Counted from the stretch's first letter, positions 17,813 to 27,963 are shown. The stretch is 64,000 nt of DNA from Virgibacillus doumboii (GCF_902806455.1 NZ_CADCWQ010000001.1:496001-560000), one strand, 5' to 3'. Numbers and translations are program-made. Notes: generated by a model from the letters alone, not told the origin.

Positions 17813-19433
17813 CTAAAATCGATGATTATCAGGCATATGATCTGTGCTTGTAGAATACTGACCGATTTCGCCATATAATCGTTTATGGGATGCAATTCGA
17901 ACTTCTTTGAAGTAAACTTCAATTAAATCCGAGGTTAGTCGAATATCGACATGCTCTCGGACATAATCATATGGAACGGAATAATACATTCGTTCAACTT
18001 GGATGTGGTAGTTCAGTTGAACTTTTGCTGTTTTCCATTCCGTAAGCTTGTACCGTGTTTGAGGAAGTGGTTGAAAATGGGATTCCTCTTCTTCCTCAAA
18101 CACCTTTTTACGTGAACCAGGTCGCTTCTGGAATTCAATGGTATTGATTTCTTTTAGCTTTTCAAAGATTTGATGATTCAAATCTTCGATATGAAAACAT
18201 TGATAGTTTCTCAGTGGTGCGATAATCTGTCTCTAAATATATCCGACTGTTCCTTCGACACTTGCCTTATCTTTTGGCTTTCGAACACGGCTCAGAATAA
18301 TGACTGTTCGATAATAGTCTGCCAGTTCACGATAGGCTTCATTAAGTATAGGTTCACCTCGAAGTGCCTTCGTAACCCCTGTTTTCAAATTATCCGGAAC
18401 CAATGTTTCAGGAACTCTTCCAAAATACTCCAATGCATGGATGTGAGCGGTGAATATTGAGGATGAATTGAGCCACTTATGCGTAGTTTTGAGCCACCAA
18501 TTGCGGAAAATAGAGCCAAGCCTTTGCGGAGCTGAGAGCCACTAATGATCAAACACTCTTTAAAATATAGAGTCAGAGCCACAGCCACAGAGGAGCTGCT
18601 TGCCATTGACTGTAATGCCCGATTCTTTGTATTTGCTGGAAGGGATCGGGGCCCCACCAGCGAATGCTTAGAATCGGATTGTCCGTGTTATCATACTTGA
18701 GCAGGCGTGCCTCTTTGGCATTATTTATGACATGCCTGCGTTTGTTCCTCAACACGGATAAAAGTTAAGTCAATGGTGGCGGACAACAGAATTTGCACTA
18801 ATTATGGCAAAGCATTGGTGGATTTCCTTTCCGCACTTACTGGCTCAGATGTCCGTATACAGTGGCTCAAAATTCCGCACTACTGGCTCAAACTGTCCGC
18901 AATACTCAAGCGATAAGCCAATTAGCTGATTTCATATCCAAAAATGCTTCTACGTAACTGAATTGACTGTAAGGCAACGTCGCAATAAAAACGTACGCTG
19001 GAATCGTTTCGCCTGTTGAACGATCCATAATATGCAGTGTAGAACCTGCCCAATCCACCTCCATAACTTCACCTGGTTTTCCGCGAATCGGCATCGTTAG
19101 TTTATATTTCTTCGCATATTTCCCATACTTTTCACAAAAAGTTCGGTAGGCATAGGGGATTTTCCCACCTTCTCGTGCTTCCGTTGCATACTCATGATGC
19201 AATAAAGTCAAGGTGACATTCTTTTTTTGCAGTTCCTTATGCACTGCTTCCCAGTCAACCGGGAAATAACCTTTCTCAATAGCTTGTTTCTCTGGAAAGA
19301 GATCAATACCAAGTTTCTTGGCAAGATTAACGACATCAGAAACTGTATTTCTTGAATGCCCAGTGCTAGAACTAATCGTTCTCTGACTGCCCCCTTCCAA
19401 ATACAGTTCCAGAATCTTACGACAACTGACCAT
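17813..19433 (-). pseudogene. istA: Broken IS21 istA transposase gene, interrupted
   Basis: The N-terminal part (19433 down to 18905) starts MVSCRKILELYLEGGSQRT with GGAG upstream and contains the helix-turn-helix and EVDWAGS catalytic Asp region. It stops after DMKSANWL, where a 450-bp IS21-type remnant is inserted. The reading resumes at about 18454 with TAHIHALEYFGRVPETLVPDN, hits an in-frame TAG near 18232, and continues to the C-terminal end at 17813 (MYYSVPYDYVREHVDIR). Removing the insert would rejoin the protein, but the nonsense codon would still break it. Confidence 0.78.
18455..18904. mobile_element. Second IS21-type remnant inserted in istA (450 bp)
   Basis: Left end TATTGAGGATGAATTGAGCC and, read from the other strand, right end TATTGCGGACAGTTTGAGCC. 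Both ends carry further spaced TGAGCCA and GCGGA(A) motifs as in multi-repeat IS21 termini. No intact gene remains inside, so it looks like an internally deleted element. It splits the istA relic between the codons for NWL and AHIHAL. Confidence 0.65.
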
Positions 19434-19731
19434 AAAAAAACTCCTGTATAATAGTGTCATACCTTTTCGCATGCCGCTTAATTATACAAAAGGCTATTCT
19501 CTTAGTGTCTCTCTATTTCGCAAATGGTTGGCTCAATTCGTCTGCAATAATCAAACTTAAGGTGCTGATGTAGATGGCGTATGTTATTTTTTTGGGAAAA
19601 TAATAAATTTTCCCCAAAGAATACTAGTAGGTTTTGTCGAATTATCACATTTTGTCATAATGCGATAGAACACTAAGGAAAATAATGATATACTAAAATA
19701 GTGTATGAAAACAGATTTTGGAGGTAATACA

Positions 19732-20883
19732 ATGGCAAATGAACCACATGGCGGTACCTTAGTTAACTGTGAACTACAAGGAAACAAAAAAAAAGAAGCA
19801 ATTAAAAAAGCAGAAACACTTCCATCCCTAACGGTGAACCCTTGGGTGGTTTCAGATATCGAATTAATTGGTATTGGTGGCTTTAGCCCATTGAATGGTT
19901 TTATGGGAAAAGATGATTATGAGAGTGTAGTCAATAATTACCGATTGGCTGATGGAACTGTTTGGACAATTCCAATCACACTTCCTGTCACTGAAGATGA
20001 AGCTGAAGTGCTAAACATCGGTGATGAGGTTGCCCTTAAAGGCGAAGATGAAATTATTTATGGAACAATAACATTGGAAGAGAAATACACATACGATAGT
20101 AAACTGGAAGCGCAAAATGTTTACGGAACAACTGAGGATAAACACCCTGGTGTGCAAAAACTTTATGAACGTGGAAATGTTTACCTGGGTGGACCAATTA
20201 CATTGTTGCAGCGCCCAGATCATGGTGAGTTCTACCCATTCTACATGGACCCAACCGAAACACGCAAAATGTTCGATGACCTTGGCTGGGAAACAATTGT
20301 TGGCTTCCAGACACGTAACCCAGTACACCGTGCACATGAATATATCCAAAAATGTGCACTGGAAGCTGTTGATGGCTTGCTGCTAAACCCATTAGTTGGG
20401 GAGACAAAAGCAGACGACATTCCGGCTGATGTCCGCATGGAAAGCTATCAAACTATCCTGAAATACTATTATCCTGAAGATCGTACACGTTTGGCGATTT
20501 ACCCGGCAGCAATGCGCTATGCTGGACCGAAAGAATCTGTGCTGCATGCGATTGTACGTAAAAACTTCGGCTGCACACACTTTATTGTTGGTCGTGACCA
20601 TGCAGGTGTCGGTGACTATTACGGAACATATGAAGCACAGGAATTCATTTCCCAGTTTGAAGAAGAGCTTGGCATTCAGGTATTCAAATTCGAATATGCT
20701 TTTTACTGTACAGGATGCGGCAACATGGCCAGTGCCAAAACATGCCCGCATGACAAAGGAAAACATGTGCATTTGAGCGGCACAAAAGTTCGTGAACTAC
20801 TTCGTAACGGTGAACGCCCTCCAAAAGAATTTTCACGTCCGGAAGTTGCTGATATCCTTATTAAAGGAATGAAGCAAAACTAG
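19732..20883 (+). CDS. sat: Sulfate adenylyltransferase (ATP sulfurylase)
   Basis: 383 aa from ATG 19732, which has GGAGG 7 nt upstream; the in-frame ATG at 19705 lies before that site. Motifs: [12 protein letters not shown] (ATP and sulfate binding), GRDHAGVG, and a C-terminal cysteine cluster [15 protein letters not shown] that probably binds zinc. It makes adenosine 5'-phosphosulfate from ATP and sulfate. First gene of a five-gene operon with a sulfate-type transporter, cysC, cysQ and an aminotransferase. A TATACT at 19689-19694 may be its -10 box. The operon is visibly richer in GC than the polysaccharide genes. Confidence 0.95.
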   Translation: MANEPHGGTLVNCELQGNKKKEAIKKAETLPSLTVNPWVVSDIELIGIGGFSPLNGFMGKDDYESVVNNYRLADGTVWTIPITLPVTEDEAEVLNIGDEVALKGEDEIIYGTITLEEKYTYDSKLEAQNVYGTTEDKHPGVQKLYERGNVYLGGPITLLQRPDHGEFYPFYMDPTETRKMFDDLGWETIVGFQTRNPVHRAHEYIQKCALEAVDGLLLNPLVGETKADDIPADVRMESYQTILKYYYPEDRTRLAIYPAAMRYAGPKESVLHAIVRKNFGCTHFIVGRDHAGVGDYYGTYEAQEFISQFEEELGIQVFKFEYAFYCTGCGNMASAKTCPHDKGKHVHLSGTKVRELLRNGERPPKEFSRPEVADILIKGMKQN

Positions 20884-20899
20884 AAGGGGTAAATATCCC

Positions 20900-22681
20900 A
20901 TGACTTTTCAAATGATATTTGTTTTAATTTTGATAATAGCCATGTTGGCCGCGCTGCTCATAGATATAGCACGGCCGGACATGGTTGTCTTTTCTGTTTT
21001 GGTAATTTTATTAATATCCGGGATTTTGACTCCTCAAGAGGCGTTAAGCGGTTTTTCCAATGAAGGAATGCTGACGATTGCACTGCTGTTCATCGTTGCC
21101 GGTGCTGTTCAGAAAAGCGGACTGATTGATCAGATGATGAAGAAGTGGCTTGAGAACAGTAAAACACAGACAGGTTCGATGCTGCGGTTTTTTGTACCGA
21201 CATCGGCCTTCTCGGCATTTCTTAACAATACACCAATTGTTGTTACGTTCACACCGATAATTAAAAATTGGTGTGAAGAGCGGGGGATTGCACCATCCAA
21301 GTTCCTAATTCCACTATCATATGTAACAATTTTGGGTGGGACGATCACACTGATTGGTACATCAACGAACCTGGTTGTTCATGGAATGCTGACGGGTACG
21401 TATGGATTGGAGGGGTTTTCTTTTTTTACACTGGCGATAGTTGGTATTCCAATTGCGGTAATCGGCATGATTTACTTGTTCACGATTGGCCATAGGTTAC
21501 TGCCTGACAATAAAGGTTTCAGTCAGCGTGTAAAAGAGGATTCTAAGGAATATATTGCAGAAATGCATGTATCTGAGGCGTTTCAGAATCTTGGTAATTC
21601 CGTCAAAGATGCTGGTCTCCGTGATCTTAAGGGCCTTTATCTGGTTGAAATTATTCGAGGGGATGAGCACATCTCTCCAGTTAAGTCGACAACGGTTATT
21701 AAGGAAAAGGATAGGCTGATTTTTACCGGCCTGATTTCCACAATTGCGGATTTAGAAAAGATTAAAGGTCTGGAGCTTGAGACGGGTACGAACATTGGGT
21801 TGAATGACCTGAAAAATGGAACGTCGAATTTAGTTGAAGCCGTTGTGTCACACGATTCCACCTTGACAACAAAATCAATCAAACAGTCACAGTTCCGTTC
21901 AAAATACGATGCTGGTGTTATTGCGGTTCATCGTAATAACGAACGGATCAAAAGCAAGGTCGGTGATATTGTTTTACGTCCCGGCGACACGTTGCTGTTA
22001 CTAGCAGGTACTGATTTTTTGGAAAAAAATCAGCAATCCAACGATTTTTATGTCGTATCGTCACTAGATACACCGGATAAGCTAAAGCAGAATCCTTCGA
22101 AAGGCTGGTTCTCCATTGCTTTATTGCTGGTCATGATTGCTCTTGTTACTGCTGGTGTTTTCAGCATGTTTAAGGCAATGGCGTTGTCTGTGCTGATTCT
22201 TGTGGTGACAAAAATCATTACCCCGCAGGAAGCCAAACAGTACATTAAATTCGATGTTCTTTTGCTAATCGCCAGTGCACTCGGTATTGGTGTTGCCATG
22301 CGGGAGACGGAACTGGCTCAATGGATCGCGAATGGAATGGTCAGCTTCGGTAAACCATTGGGATTGCTTGTGATCTTATTTATGATTTATTTTTTGACTA
22401 ATCTGTTTACTGAGTTAATCACCAATACGGCATCGGCTGTTTTGATGGTGCCGATTGGGATTGCGCTTGCTGATCAATTAAGTGTGGAACCAATGGGATT
22501 TGCCGTAACCATTGCGATTGCTGCATCATCGAGTTTTATTACACCAATCGGGTATCAGACCAATTTAATTGTATATGGTCCCGGTGGATACACGTTCAAA
22601 GATTATATAAAAGTGGGTACACCGCTAAGTATTTTAGTAATGATTACATCAGTTACAATTATTTATAATGTGTGGTTTTAA
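20900..22681 (+). CDS. SLC13-family permease with internal RCK_C domains, probable sulfate transporter
   Basis: 593 aa. The N-terminal half has about five or six membrane spans with the SLC13/DASS motifs SAFLNNTPIVVTFTP and TLIGTSTNLVVHG. A soluble insert at residues ~210-395 holds two TrkA-C (RCK_C) domains. The C-terminal half repeats the transport motif as ELITNTASAVLMVP and SSSFITPIGYQTNLIVYGPG. This architecture is that of the sodium-coupled sulfate transporters of the SLT/SLC13 type. Its place between sat and cysC, 16 nt after sat, supports sulfate as substrate. Specificity is inferred from context. Confidence 0.85.
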   Translation: MTFQMIFVLILIIAMLAALLIDIARPDMVVFSVLVILLISGILTPQEALSGFSNEGMLTIALLFIVAGAVQKSGLIDQMMKKWLENSKTQTGSMLRFFVPTSAFSAFLNNTPIVVTFTPIIKNWCEERGIAPSKFLIPLSYVTILGGTITLIGTSTNLVVHGMLTGTYGLEGFSFFTLAIVGIPIAVIGMIYLFTIGHRLLPDNKGFSQRVKEDSKEYIAEMHVSEAFQNLGNSVKDAGLRDLKGLYLVEIIRGDEHISPVKSTTVIKEKDRLIFTGLISTIADLEKIKGLELETGTNIGLNDLKNGTSNLVEAVVSHDSTLTTKSIKQSQFRSKYDAGVIAVHRNNERIKSKVGDIVLRPGDTLLLLAGTDFLEKNQQSNDFYVVSSLDTPDKLKQNPSKGWFSIALLLVMIALVTAGVFSMFKAMALSVLILVVTKIITPQEAKQYIKFDVLLLIASALGIGVAMRETELAQWIANGMVSFGKPLGLLVILFMIYFLTNLFTELITNTASAVLMVPIGIALADQLSVEPMGFAVTIAIAASSSFITPIGYQTNLIVYGPGGYTFKDYIKVGTPLSILVMITSVTIIYNVWF

Positions 22682-22693
22682 GGAGGAAAACAA

Positions 22694-23296
22694 ATGGCAA
22701 AATCAGATAATATTGTATGGCACGAATCGAAGGTAACAAAAGCCGAACGACGGAAATTGAACAGCCATAAAAGTGCGGTTATTTGGTTCACCGGCTTATC
22801 AGGTTCGGGTAAATCGACCCTCTCTGTGGAATTAGAAAAAGAACTGCATGCGATGGGAATTCGTACTTATCGTCTCGACGGGGATAACGTTCGCCACGGT
22901 TTAAATAAAAATCTGGGATTCAGCCCGGAAGACCGAAAAGAGAACATTCGCCGTATCGGTGAAGTTTCCAAACTGATGGTCGATGGAGGTTTGTTTACGT
23001 TAACTGCGTTTATTTCCCCATATCGTGAAGACCGTAATGAGGTCCGTGAACTGCTGGAAGATGGTGAATTTATTGAGGTTTTTGTGAATGCAAGTGTTGA
23101 AACGTGTGAATCCCGTGATCCAAAGGGCTTATATAAAAAAGCACGTGCCGGCGAAATCAAAGGGTTCACTGGAATTGATGCACCATATGAAGAGCCAAAA
23201 AATCCGGAAGTGACAGTAGATACAGACAAGTTGAGCCTCAAAGAATCCGTTCAGGAAATTGTAGCGTACCTAAAAGAAAAAGGATATCTGGAATAA
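22694..23296 (+). CDS. cysC: Adenylyl-sulfate (APS) kinase
   Basis: 200 aa. Walker [10 protein letters not shown] at residues ~34-42, then [27 protein letters not shown], the APS kinase signature, and [10 protein letters not shown]. It phosphorylates APS to PAPS. Since no APS/PAPS reductase or sulfite reductase is in this operon, the PAPS probably feeds sulfotransferases. AAGGAGG lies 5-6 nt upstream, overlapping the stop of the transporter gene. Its own stop overlaps the cysQ start by one base (TAATG). Confidence 0.95.
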   Translation: MAKSDNIVWHESKVTKAERRKLNSHKSAVIWFTGLSGSGKSTLSVELEKELHAMGIRTYRLDGDNVRHGLNKNLGFSPEDRKENIRRIGEVSKLMVDGGLFTLTAFISPYREDRNEVRELLEDGEFIEVFVNASVETCESRDPKGLYKKARAGEIKGFTGIDAPYEEPKNPEVTVDTDKLSLKESVQEIVAYLKEKGYLE

Positions 23297-24105
23297 TGGC
23301 TGATGTGAGTTTAAAGAAGCTGCTGGAAATCTCTTTGGAAGCTGGACGCGAGATCCTAGATGTTTATGAAAAGGGTATTGAAGTGGAAACGAAGGAAGAT
23401 AATTCACCGTTAACGCAGGCCGATCAGCGTTCGCATCAGTCCATAATGAAGGAATTGCAGGAGGTATATGCGGATATTCCTGTGCTGAGTGAAGAAGGTG
23501 CGGAAATTCCGTTTACGGAGCGCAAAAATTGGAAGCAATTCTTTTTAGTCGATCCATTGGATGGAACAAAAGAATTTATCAAGAAGAATGGCGAATTTAC
23601 GGTAAATATTGCGTTGATTGATGGAAAATATCCTGTAATGGGTGTTATTTATGCACCGATACTGGATACGTTTTATTATGGTCAGGAAGGTTTAGGCGCA
23701 TTTAAATTGAAAAATGCTTCAGAAACTGCAATTGCCGATGACCAGGATTTGATGAGTAAAAGTGTACGCTTGCCAGAAACTGCAGAGTCAACAGTGGTTA
23801 ATGTTGTGGCAAGCCGCTCCCACATGTCAGCGGAAACAGAAGAATTTATCGAAGAGTTGCACAAAGATTATGAAGTCGATGTTGTATCTGCTGGAAGTTC
23901 ACTTAAATTTTGCCTTGTAGCAGAAGGAAAGGCTGATTATTATCCTCGCTATGCCCCTACAATGGAATGGGATACAGGTGCTGGACAGGCCATTGTCGAA
24001 GCAGCTGGTGGGAAAGTACTTCGTCATGAAGACAATAAACGTTTTTACTACAATCGCGAGAACTTGAAGAATGGTTGGTTTTTGGCTGAAAGAAGGGAAG
24101 AGTAA
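23296..24105 (+). CDS. cysQ: 3'(2'),5'-bisphosphate nucleotidase, CysQ type
   Basis: 269 aa, inositol monophosphatase superfamily. Metal site SEEG near residue 70, DPLDGTKEFIKKNGEFTVNIALI at ~86-108, and WDTGAGQAIVEAAGG near the C-terminus. It hydrolyses PAP, the inhibitory by-product of PAPS-dependent sulfotransferases. Pairing cysC with cysQ is what a sulfation pathway needs. Its start overlaps the cysC stop, so the ratio of the two enzymes is probably fixed by coupling. Confidence 0.92.
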   Translation: MADVSLKKLLEISLEAGREILDVYEKGIEVETKEDNSPLTQADQRSHQSIMKELQEVYADIPVLSEEGAEIPFTERKNWKQFFLVDPLDGTKEFIKKNGEFTVNIALIDGKYPVMGVIYAPILDTFYYGQEGLGAFKLKNASETAIADDQDLMSKSVRLPETAESTVVNVVASRSHMSAETEEFIEELHKDYEVDVVSAGSSLKFCLVAEGKADYYPRYAPTMEWDTGAGQAIVEAAGGKVLRHEDNKRFYYNRENLKNGWFLAERREE

Positions 24106-24106
24106 A

Positions 24107-25252
24107 TTGGGACGTTTGTTTTTATCCTCACCACACATGAGCGGAAATGAACAAAAATATATACAGGAAGCCTTTGATTTAAACTGGGTGGCACCACTTG
24201 GTAATAATGTCGATGGGTTCGAATGTGAACTTGCAAGCTATAATTCTATTAATGGTGCATCTGTAGTTACTTCTGGAACTGCAGCTATTCATTTAGCATT
24301 AAGACTTTTAAACGTTGGCACAGATGATACAGTATTTTGTTCATCATTAACTTTTGTTGCCAGTGCAAATCCAATATTATACCAAGGTGCCAATCCAGTC
24401 TTGATTGACTCTGAAATGGATACATGGAATATGTCACCAAAAGCATTGAAACGTGCATTTGAAGACGCCGAAAAAAATGGAGAACTTCCCAAAGCTGTTG
24501 TTATTGTTAATTTATATGGGCAAAGCGCACGTATGGAGGTACTAATGGACATCTGTAATTCGTACGGAGTGCCGGTTATAGAGGATGCAGCTGAATCCCT
24601 AGGAAGTGAATATAAAGGTAGAAAAAGCGGCACATTTGGTAAGTTTGGCATATTTTCTTTTAATGGAAATAAGATCATTACTACTTCAGGTGGGGGCGCA
24701 CTAGTCTCAAATGATGAGGAATCTTTGAAAAAAGTCAGATTCCTTTCAACTCAAGCACGTGATCCCGCGGTACATTATCAGCACAGTGAAGTTGGCTACA
24801 ATTATCGTATGAGTAACATTGTTGCCGGAATCGGCCGTGGGCAGTTAGAAGTTTTGGATAAACGTGTGGAACAGCGCCGTGCAGTTTTTGAGAGATATTT
24901 TGAAGCATTTGGTAATGTTCCAGGATTTGAATTTCAGCCGGAACTTGAAGGTACGAAGTCTAATCGGTGGCTAACGGCACTAACTATTGATCCTAAGCAA
25001 ACTGGAATTTCCCGTCATGAAATTATAGAGAAACTTGCCGAATATGATATCGAAGCGCGCCCGGTATGGAAACCAATGCACCTGCAGCCTTTATTTGAAG
25101 GTGTAGTGTATTATCCACATGAAGAAGGTAATAGTGTGTCGGATTATTTGTTTGAGTATGGATTGTGTTTGCCATCGGGTTCTAACATGACGGTTAAAGA
25201 ACAAAATAACGTGATTTCAATTATAGAGAGATTTATTGCTGATCAATCATAA
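24107..25252 (+). CDS. DegT/DnrJ/EryC1/StrS-family sugar aminotransferase
   Basis: 381 aa from TTG 24107, just after the cysQ stop with AAGGGAAG upstream; an ATG at 24071 would overlap cysQ by 35 nt. PLP-enzyme features: TSGTAAIHLALRLL, EDAAESLGSEYKGRKSGTFG, and the PLP lysine in SFNGNKIITTSGGG. C-terminal RPVWKPMHLQP is typical of the UDP-4-keto-sugar aminotransferases (PglE/EpsN-like). It probably makes an amino sugar for the surface polysaccharide, tying this operon to the glycan locus. Exact substrate unknown. Confidence 0.87.
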   Translation: MGRLFLSSPHMSGNEQKYIQEAFDLNWVAPLGNNVDGFECELASYNSINGASVVTSGTAAIHLALRLLNVGTDDTVFCSSLTFVASANPILYQGANPVLIDSEMDTWNMSPKALKRAFEDAEKNGELPKAVVIVNLYGQSARMEVLMDICNSYGVPVIEDAAESLGSEYKGRKSGTFGKFGIFSFNGNKIITTSGGGALVSNDEESLKKVRFLSTQARDPAVHYQHSEVGYNYRMSNIVAGIGRGQLEVLDKRVEQRRAVFERYFEAFGNVPGFEFQPELEGTKSNRWLTALTIDPKQTGISRHEIIEKLAEYDIEARPVWKPMHLQPLFEGVVYYPHEEGNSVSDYLFEYGLCLPSGSNMTVKEQNNVISIIERFIADQS

Positions 25253-25266
25253 TGTGAATTAATTTA

Positions 25267-25314
25267 CTATATCCCAAATAATTATCTTTGATTATTGTTT
25301 GGGATATAGTTTTT
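25267..25314 (+). terminator. Rho-independent terminator of the sat operon
   Basis: CTATATCCCAAA (25267-25278) pairs perfectly with TTTGGGATATAG (25298-25309), followed by five T. It separates the convergent aminotransferase and glpD genes. The remainder of the 225-nt gap shows nothing else. Confidence 0.85.
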
Positions 25315-25477
25315 GGGGTAAAAAGTCTCTTTGTCTTCAGTAAATATTTAATGTTCCTCTAAAAAATCAATCTTACCCTTCCAATCATCTTTCATGACAA
25401 ATAGATCGATAACATTCACTTTTTATGTCATTAATTTATACAAAAAATAATCTGAATAGTTATGGTAAAATTCAGCT

Positions 25478-27151
25478 CTAAATCATAGATTTTTCAACCT
25501 CGGTGGGTTTCCTTTCTTTTATCAATGCATTCAACTCTCGTGTATATTCTTCTTGTTGATTATTACTCCAGTTTAATTTCTTACCCATGTATGATATTAC
25601 TGAGCTAAAGTGTTTTGTTACCCAACTTATATCAAAATATAAAGCCCCCGTTCTTCTTATAAAAAAGTCTGCAGGCTTAAAAACCATTTCATGTTCCAGT
25701 CCATAAACAATTTGGGCAAAAACGACCGGATCAACATTTTGCTGTTTAGCCTCATCTGCCTTTTCCTTATATATATTAAAAACCTTTTCTGCGTTAGAAC
25801 CATATCTTTGAACAAGGTTTAGAGAGTCCTTTCTTTCTAAACCTAAAGAAATTCCTTGTTCAACTTTATTTTCTTTGAAATTCTTAAAACCTTGAGAACC
25901 GCCAACTTCTCCTCCTGAAATGGGTAGTCCTCGTGTATTGGAATCGGAATGTAAAATTTCATCTTCTTCTTTAAATTGTTTTACAACTTTGTCGATTACT
26001 TGTTCTGCCATTTTGCGGTAACCGGTAAGTTTGCCACCTGCTATAGAGAACAAACCGGAATCTGATATAAAGATCTCATCTTTACGGGAAATTTCATTTG
26101 GATTTTTACCGTCTTCTGCGATTAACGGCCGTATGCCAGCCCAACTGGATTCTACGTCCTTAAGGTCAATCTTCAACGATGGGAACATAAAGTTTATTGT
26201 GTCTATCAAATATTCATAGTCCTCGGCTTTCACTTTAGGGGAAGCTATCTCATCATTATACGTTGTATCTGTTGTTCCCACATAAGTCTTATCCCCCCGT
26301 GGAATAGCGAATATCATTCTATTATCTGGTGCATCAAAATAGATTGCCTGCTGTAAAGGAAATTTTTCTTTTGGAAATACTAAGTGGACACCCTTGGTTA
26401 AATGCAAAGATTTTCCTTGCTTTGATTTATCCATTTCTCTAAGGTTATCAACCCATGGACCAGTAGCATTAATTATTTTTTTAGCATAAATTTTATGTAG
26501 GTTTCCTGTTATTTGGTCCTCTACAACAACCCCTACTACTTTATCGCTTTTGTAAATAAATTCCGTTACTTTAGCATAGTTAATCGAATGAGCGCCAAGC
26601 TCAGCTGCCTTTTTCATAACTTCTATAGTTAGGCGTGCATCATCTGTTTTGTATTCCACATAATAGCCTGCCCCTTTTAGGCCATCTCTTTTAATAAGAG
26701 GCTCTTTCACCATCGCTTCCCTGGGACTGAACATTTTACGTCGTTCTGTCTTTTTAACTCCCGCGAGAAAATCATAAAGTAACAATCCTAAATTTGTAGT
26801 GTATTTACCAAATGTGCCACCATCATAAAAAGGAAGCATCATCCACTCTGGTGTGGTTACATGAGGACCATTCTCGTAAACAATTTTTCTTTCTTTTCCA
26901 ACTTCAGCAACTACCTTTATTTCCAGTTGTTTTAAATAACGTAACCCTCCATGGATAAGTTTTGTTGAACGGCTGGAAGTACCGGCTGCAAAATCCTGCA
27001 TTTCCAGAACTGTAGTCTTTAATCCTCTGGTTACCGAGTCCAGGGCAATTCCTGCACCGGTGATCCCCCCACCAATAACCAGTATATCCTGTTTATATGC
27101 TTCCATTTCCAAAAAGATATCTTCCCTCATGAAACTTGAGAAATTCGACAT
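25478..27151 (-). CDS. glpD: Aerobic glycerol-3-phosphate dehydrogenase
   Basis: 557 aa from ATG 27151 with GGAG 8 nt upstream; GTG 27160 is an alternative. FAD-binding ILVIGGGITGAGIALDSVTRG near residue 22, TSSRSTKLIHGGLRYL, and the C-terminal GlpD domain. It oxidises glycerol-3-phosphate to dihydroxyacetone phosphate and passes electrons to the quinone pool at the membrane. Together with glpK at 35605 it completes glycerol breakdown. It is transcribed with the TauE/SafE gene upstream (20-30 nt gap), away from the sulfatase operon. Confidence 0.93.
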   Translation of the reverse strand: MSNFSSFMREDIFLEMEAYKQDILVIGGGITGAGIALDSVTRGLKTTVLEMQDFAAGTSSRSTKLIHGGLRYLKQLEIKVVAEVGKERKIVYENGPHVTTPEWMMLPFYDGGTFGKYTTNLGLLLYDFLAGVKKTERRKMFSPREAMVKEPLIKRDGLKGAGYYVEYKTDDARLTIEVMKKAAELGAHSINYAKVTEFIYKSDKVVGVVVEDQITGNLHKIYAKKIINATGPWVDNLREMDKSKQGKSLHLTKGVHLVFPKEKFPLQQAIYFDAPDNRMIFAIPRGDKTYVGTTDTTYNDEIASPKVKAEDYEYLIDTINFMFPSLKIDLKDVESSWAGIRPLIAEDGKNPNEISRKDEIFISDSGLFSIAGGKLTGYRKMAEQVIDKVVKQFKEEDEILHSDSNTRGLPISGGEVGGSQGFKNFKENKVEQGISLGLERKDSLNLVQRYGSNAEKVFNIYKEKADEAKQQNVDPVVFAQIVYGLEHEMVFKPADFFIRRTGALYFDISWVTKHFSSVISYMGKKLNWSNNQQEEYTRELNALIKERKPTEVEKSMI

Positions 27152-27183
27152 TAGGTTCACTCCTGCCTAATAAGTATTTTTGA

Positions 27184-27963
27184 TTACTGAAAGTACATTC
27201 GTATACCAATTACTATTAATAACAAAGAGAGCATTTGAATTATTATTTTCCCGGGTATTTTTTGGGATAAGATTACCCCTAATTGTGCACCAAGAATAAC
27301 CCCAATTCCTCCCCACAGTACCGTCATCCAATCGATATGATTATATATAAGCTGTGTCACAACTCCTACCGTGGAATATAAGCATAATGAAAAGATTGAA
27401 GTTGCCGTGGCAAGATGTGTCGGAACTTTAAACATGTAAATCAAAACCGGAACCAACAGCCATCCACCGCCTATTCCCAGGTAACTTGAGAGGGTCCCCA
27501 TAAATAAACCTAATAGAAGTATCCACTTGGTATTTCCTGTGGTATCCACAGTGGAGGAAACTTCATTATAAGAAGATGATCTCGTATCGGAATTGGGACG
27601 ACTCTTTATTAACAGGAATAGTCCAAGAATCAGTAAAGTTGTTGCAAAGATAATAAAGAATGTTTGTGAGGAATAACGCTGTAAAAGCCAAACTCCAATA
27701 AGTGCGCCGGGAAATGCACCTATTGCAATTTTTAATCCCAAACGAAATTTAATCTTCCCTTGCCTGGCATAGCCCGCTATCCCCGCCAAAGAATTGATTA
27801 GAACAATAAATAAACCTGAACCAGCAGCAAGTGCAGGCTCCATATTTAATATGAGAAGTAATGCTGGAACGAAAATGAATCCACCGCCGGCTCCAACAAT
27901 TGTTCCATAGCACCCCGATAGAATACCTAATGATAGGAGTAACAATGCATATGATACTTCCAA
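27184..27963 (-). CDS. TauE/SafE-family sulfite/organosulfonate exporter
   Basis: 259 aa from TTG 27963, with GGAGG 7 nt upstream; an in-frame ATG further up places the ribosome binding site inside the gene. Two repeated membrane halves, each with a glycine-rich motif: GAGGGFIFVPALLLI and GIGGGWLLVPVLIYM. About eight membrane spans. Family members move sulfite, sulfoacetate or related sulfur anions out of the cell, though many are uncharacterised. Placed with a sulfatase cluster it may export the released inorganic sulfur anion. First gene of the minus-strand pair with glpD. Confidence 0.8.
   Translation of the reverse strand: MEVSYALLLLSLGILSGCYGTIVGAGGGFIFVPALLLILNMEPALAAGSGLFIVLINSLAGIAGYARQGKIKFRLGLKIAIGAFPGALIGVWLLQRYSSQTFFIIFATTLLILGLFLLIKSRPNSDTRSSSYNEVSSTVDTTGNTKWILLLGLFMGTLSSYLGIGGGWLLVPVLIYMFKVPTHLATATSIFSLCLYSTVGVVTQLIYNHIDWMTVLWGGIGVILGAQLGVILSQKIPGKIIIQMLSLLLIVIGIRMYFQ

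Larger units (their letters stand above)
14447..19549 (-). mobile_element. Decayed IS21-family element containing nested insertions
   Basis: The left end starts TATTGCGGATAGATTGAGCC (14447-14466). The right end, read on the other strand, starts TATTGCAGACGAATTGAGCC (19549 downward). The next ~25 nt of both ends also match (TTGCG.GAAA.AGAG). Between them, on the minus strand, lie broken istA and istB genes in the family order. An IS66 element sits at 14545-16999 between the left end and istB, and another IS21-type fragment sits at 18455-18904 inside istA. No convincing target duplication remains outside, so this outer element is old. Confidence 0.75.

Noticed and set aside
20011..20772. Long antisense frames within sat
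   Set aside because: Cysteine/histidine-rich translations typical of the reverse complement of a conserved gene; no start signals.
19732..24105. sat-cysC as an assimilatory sulfate reduction operon
   Set aside because: No cysH, cysI or siroheme gene is in the operon, while cysQ and a sugar aminotransferase are. Sulfation is the better reading, though elsewhere-encoded reductases cannot be excluded.
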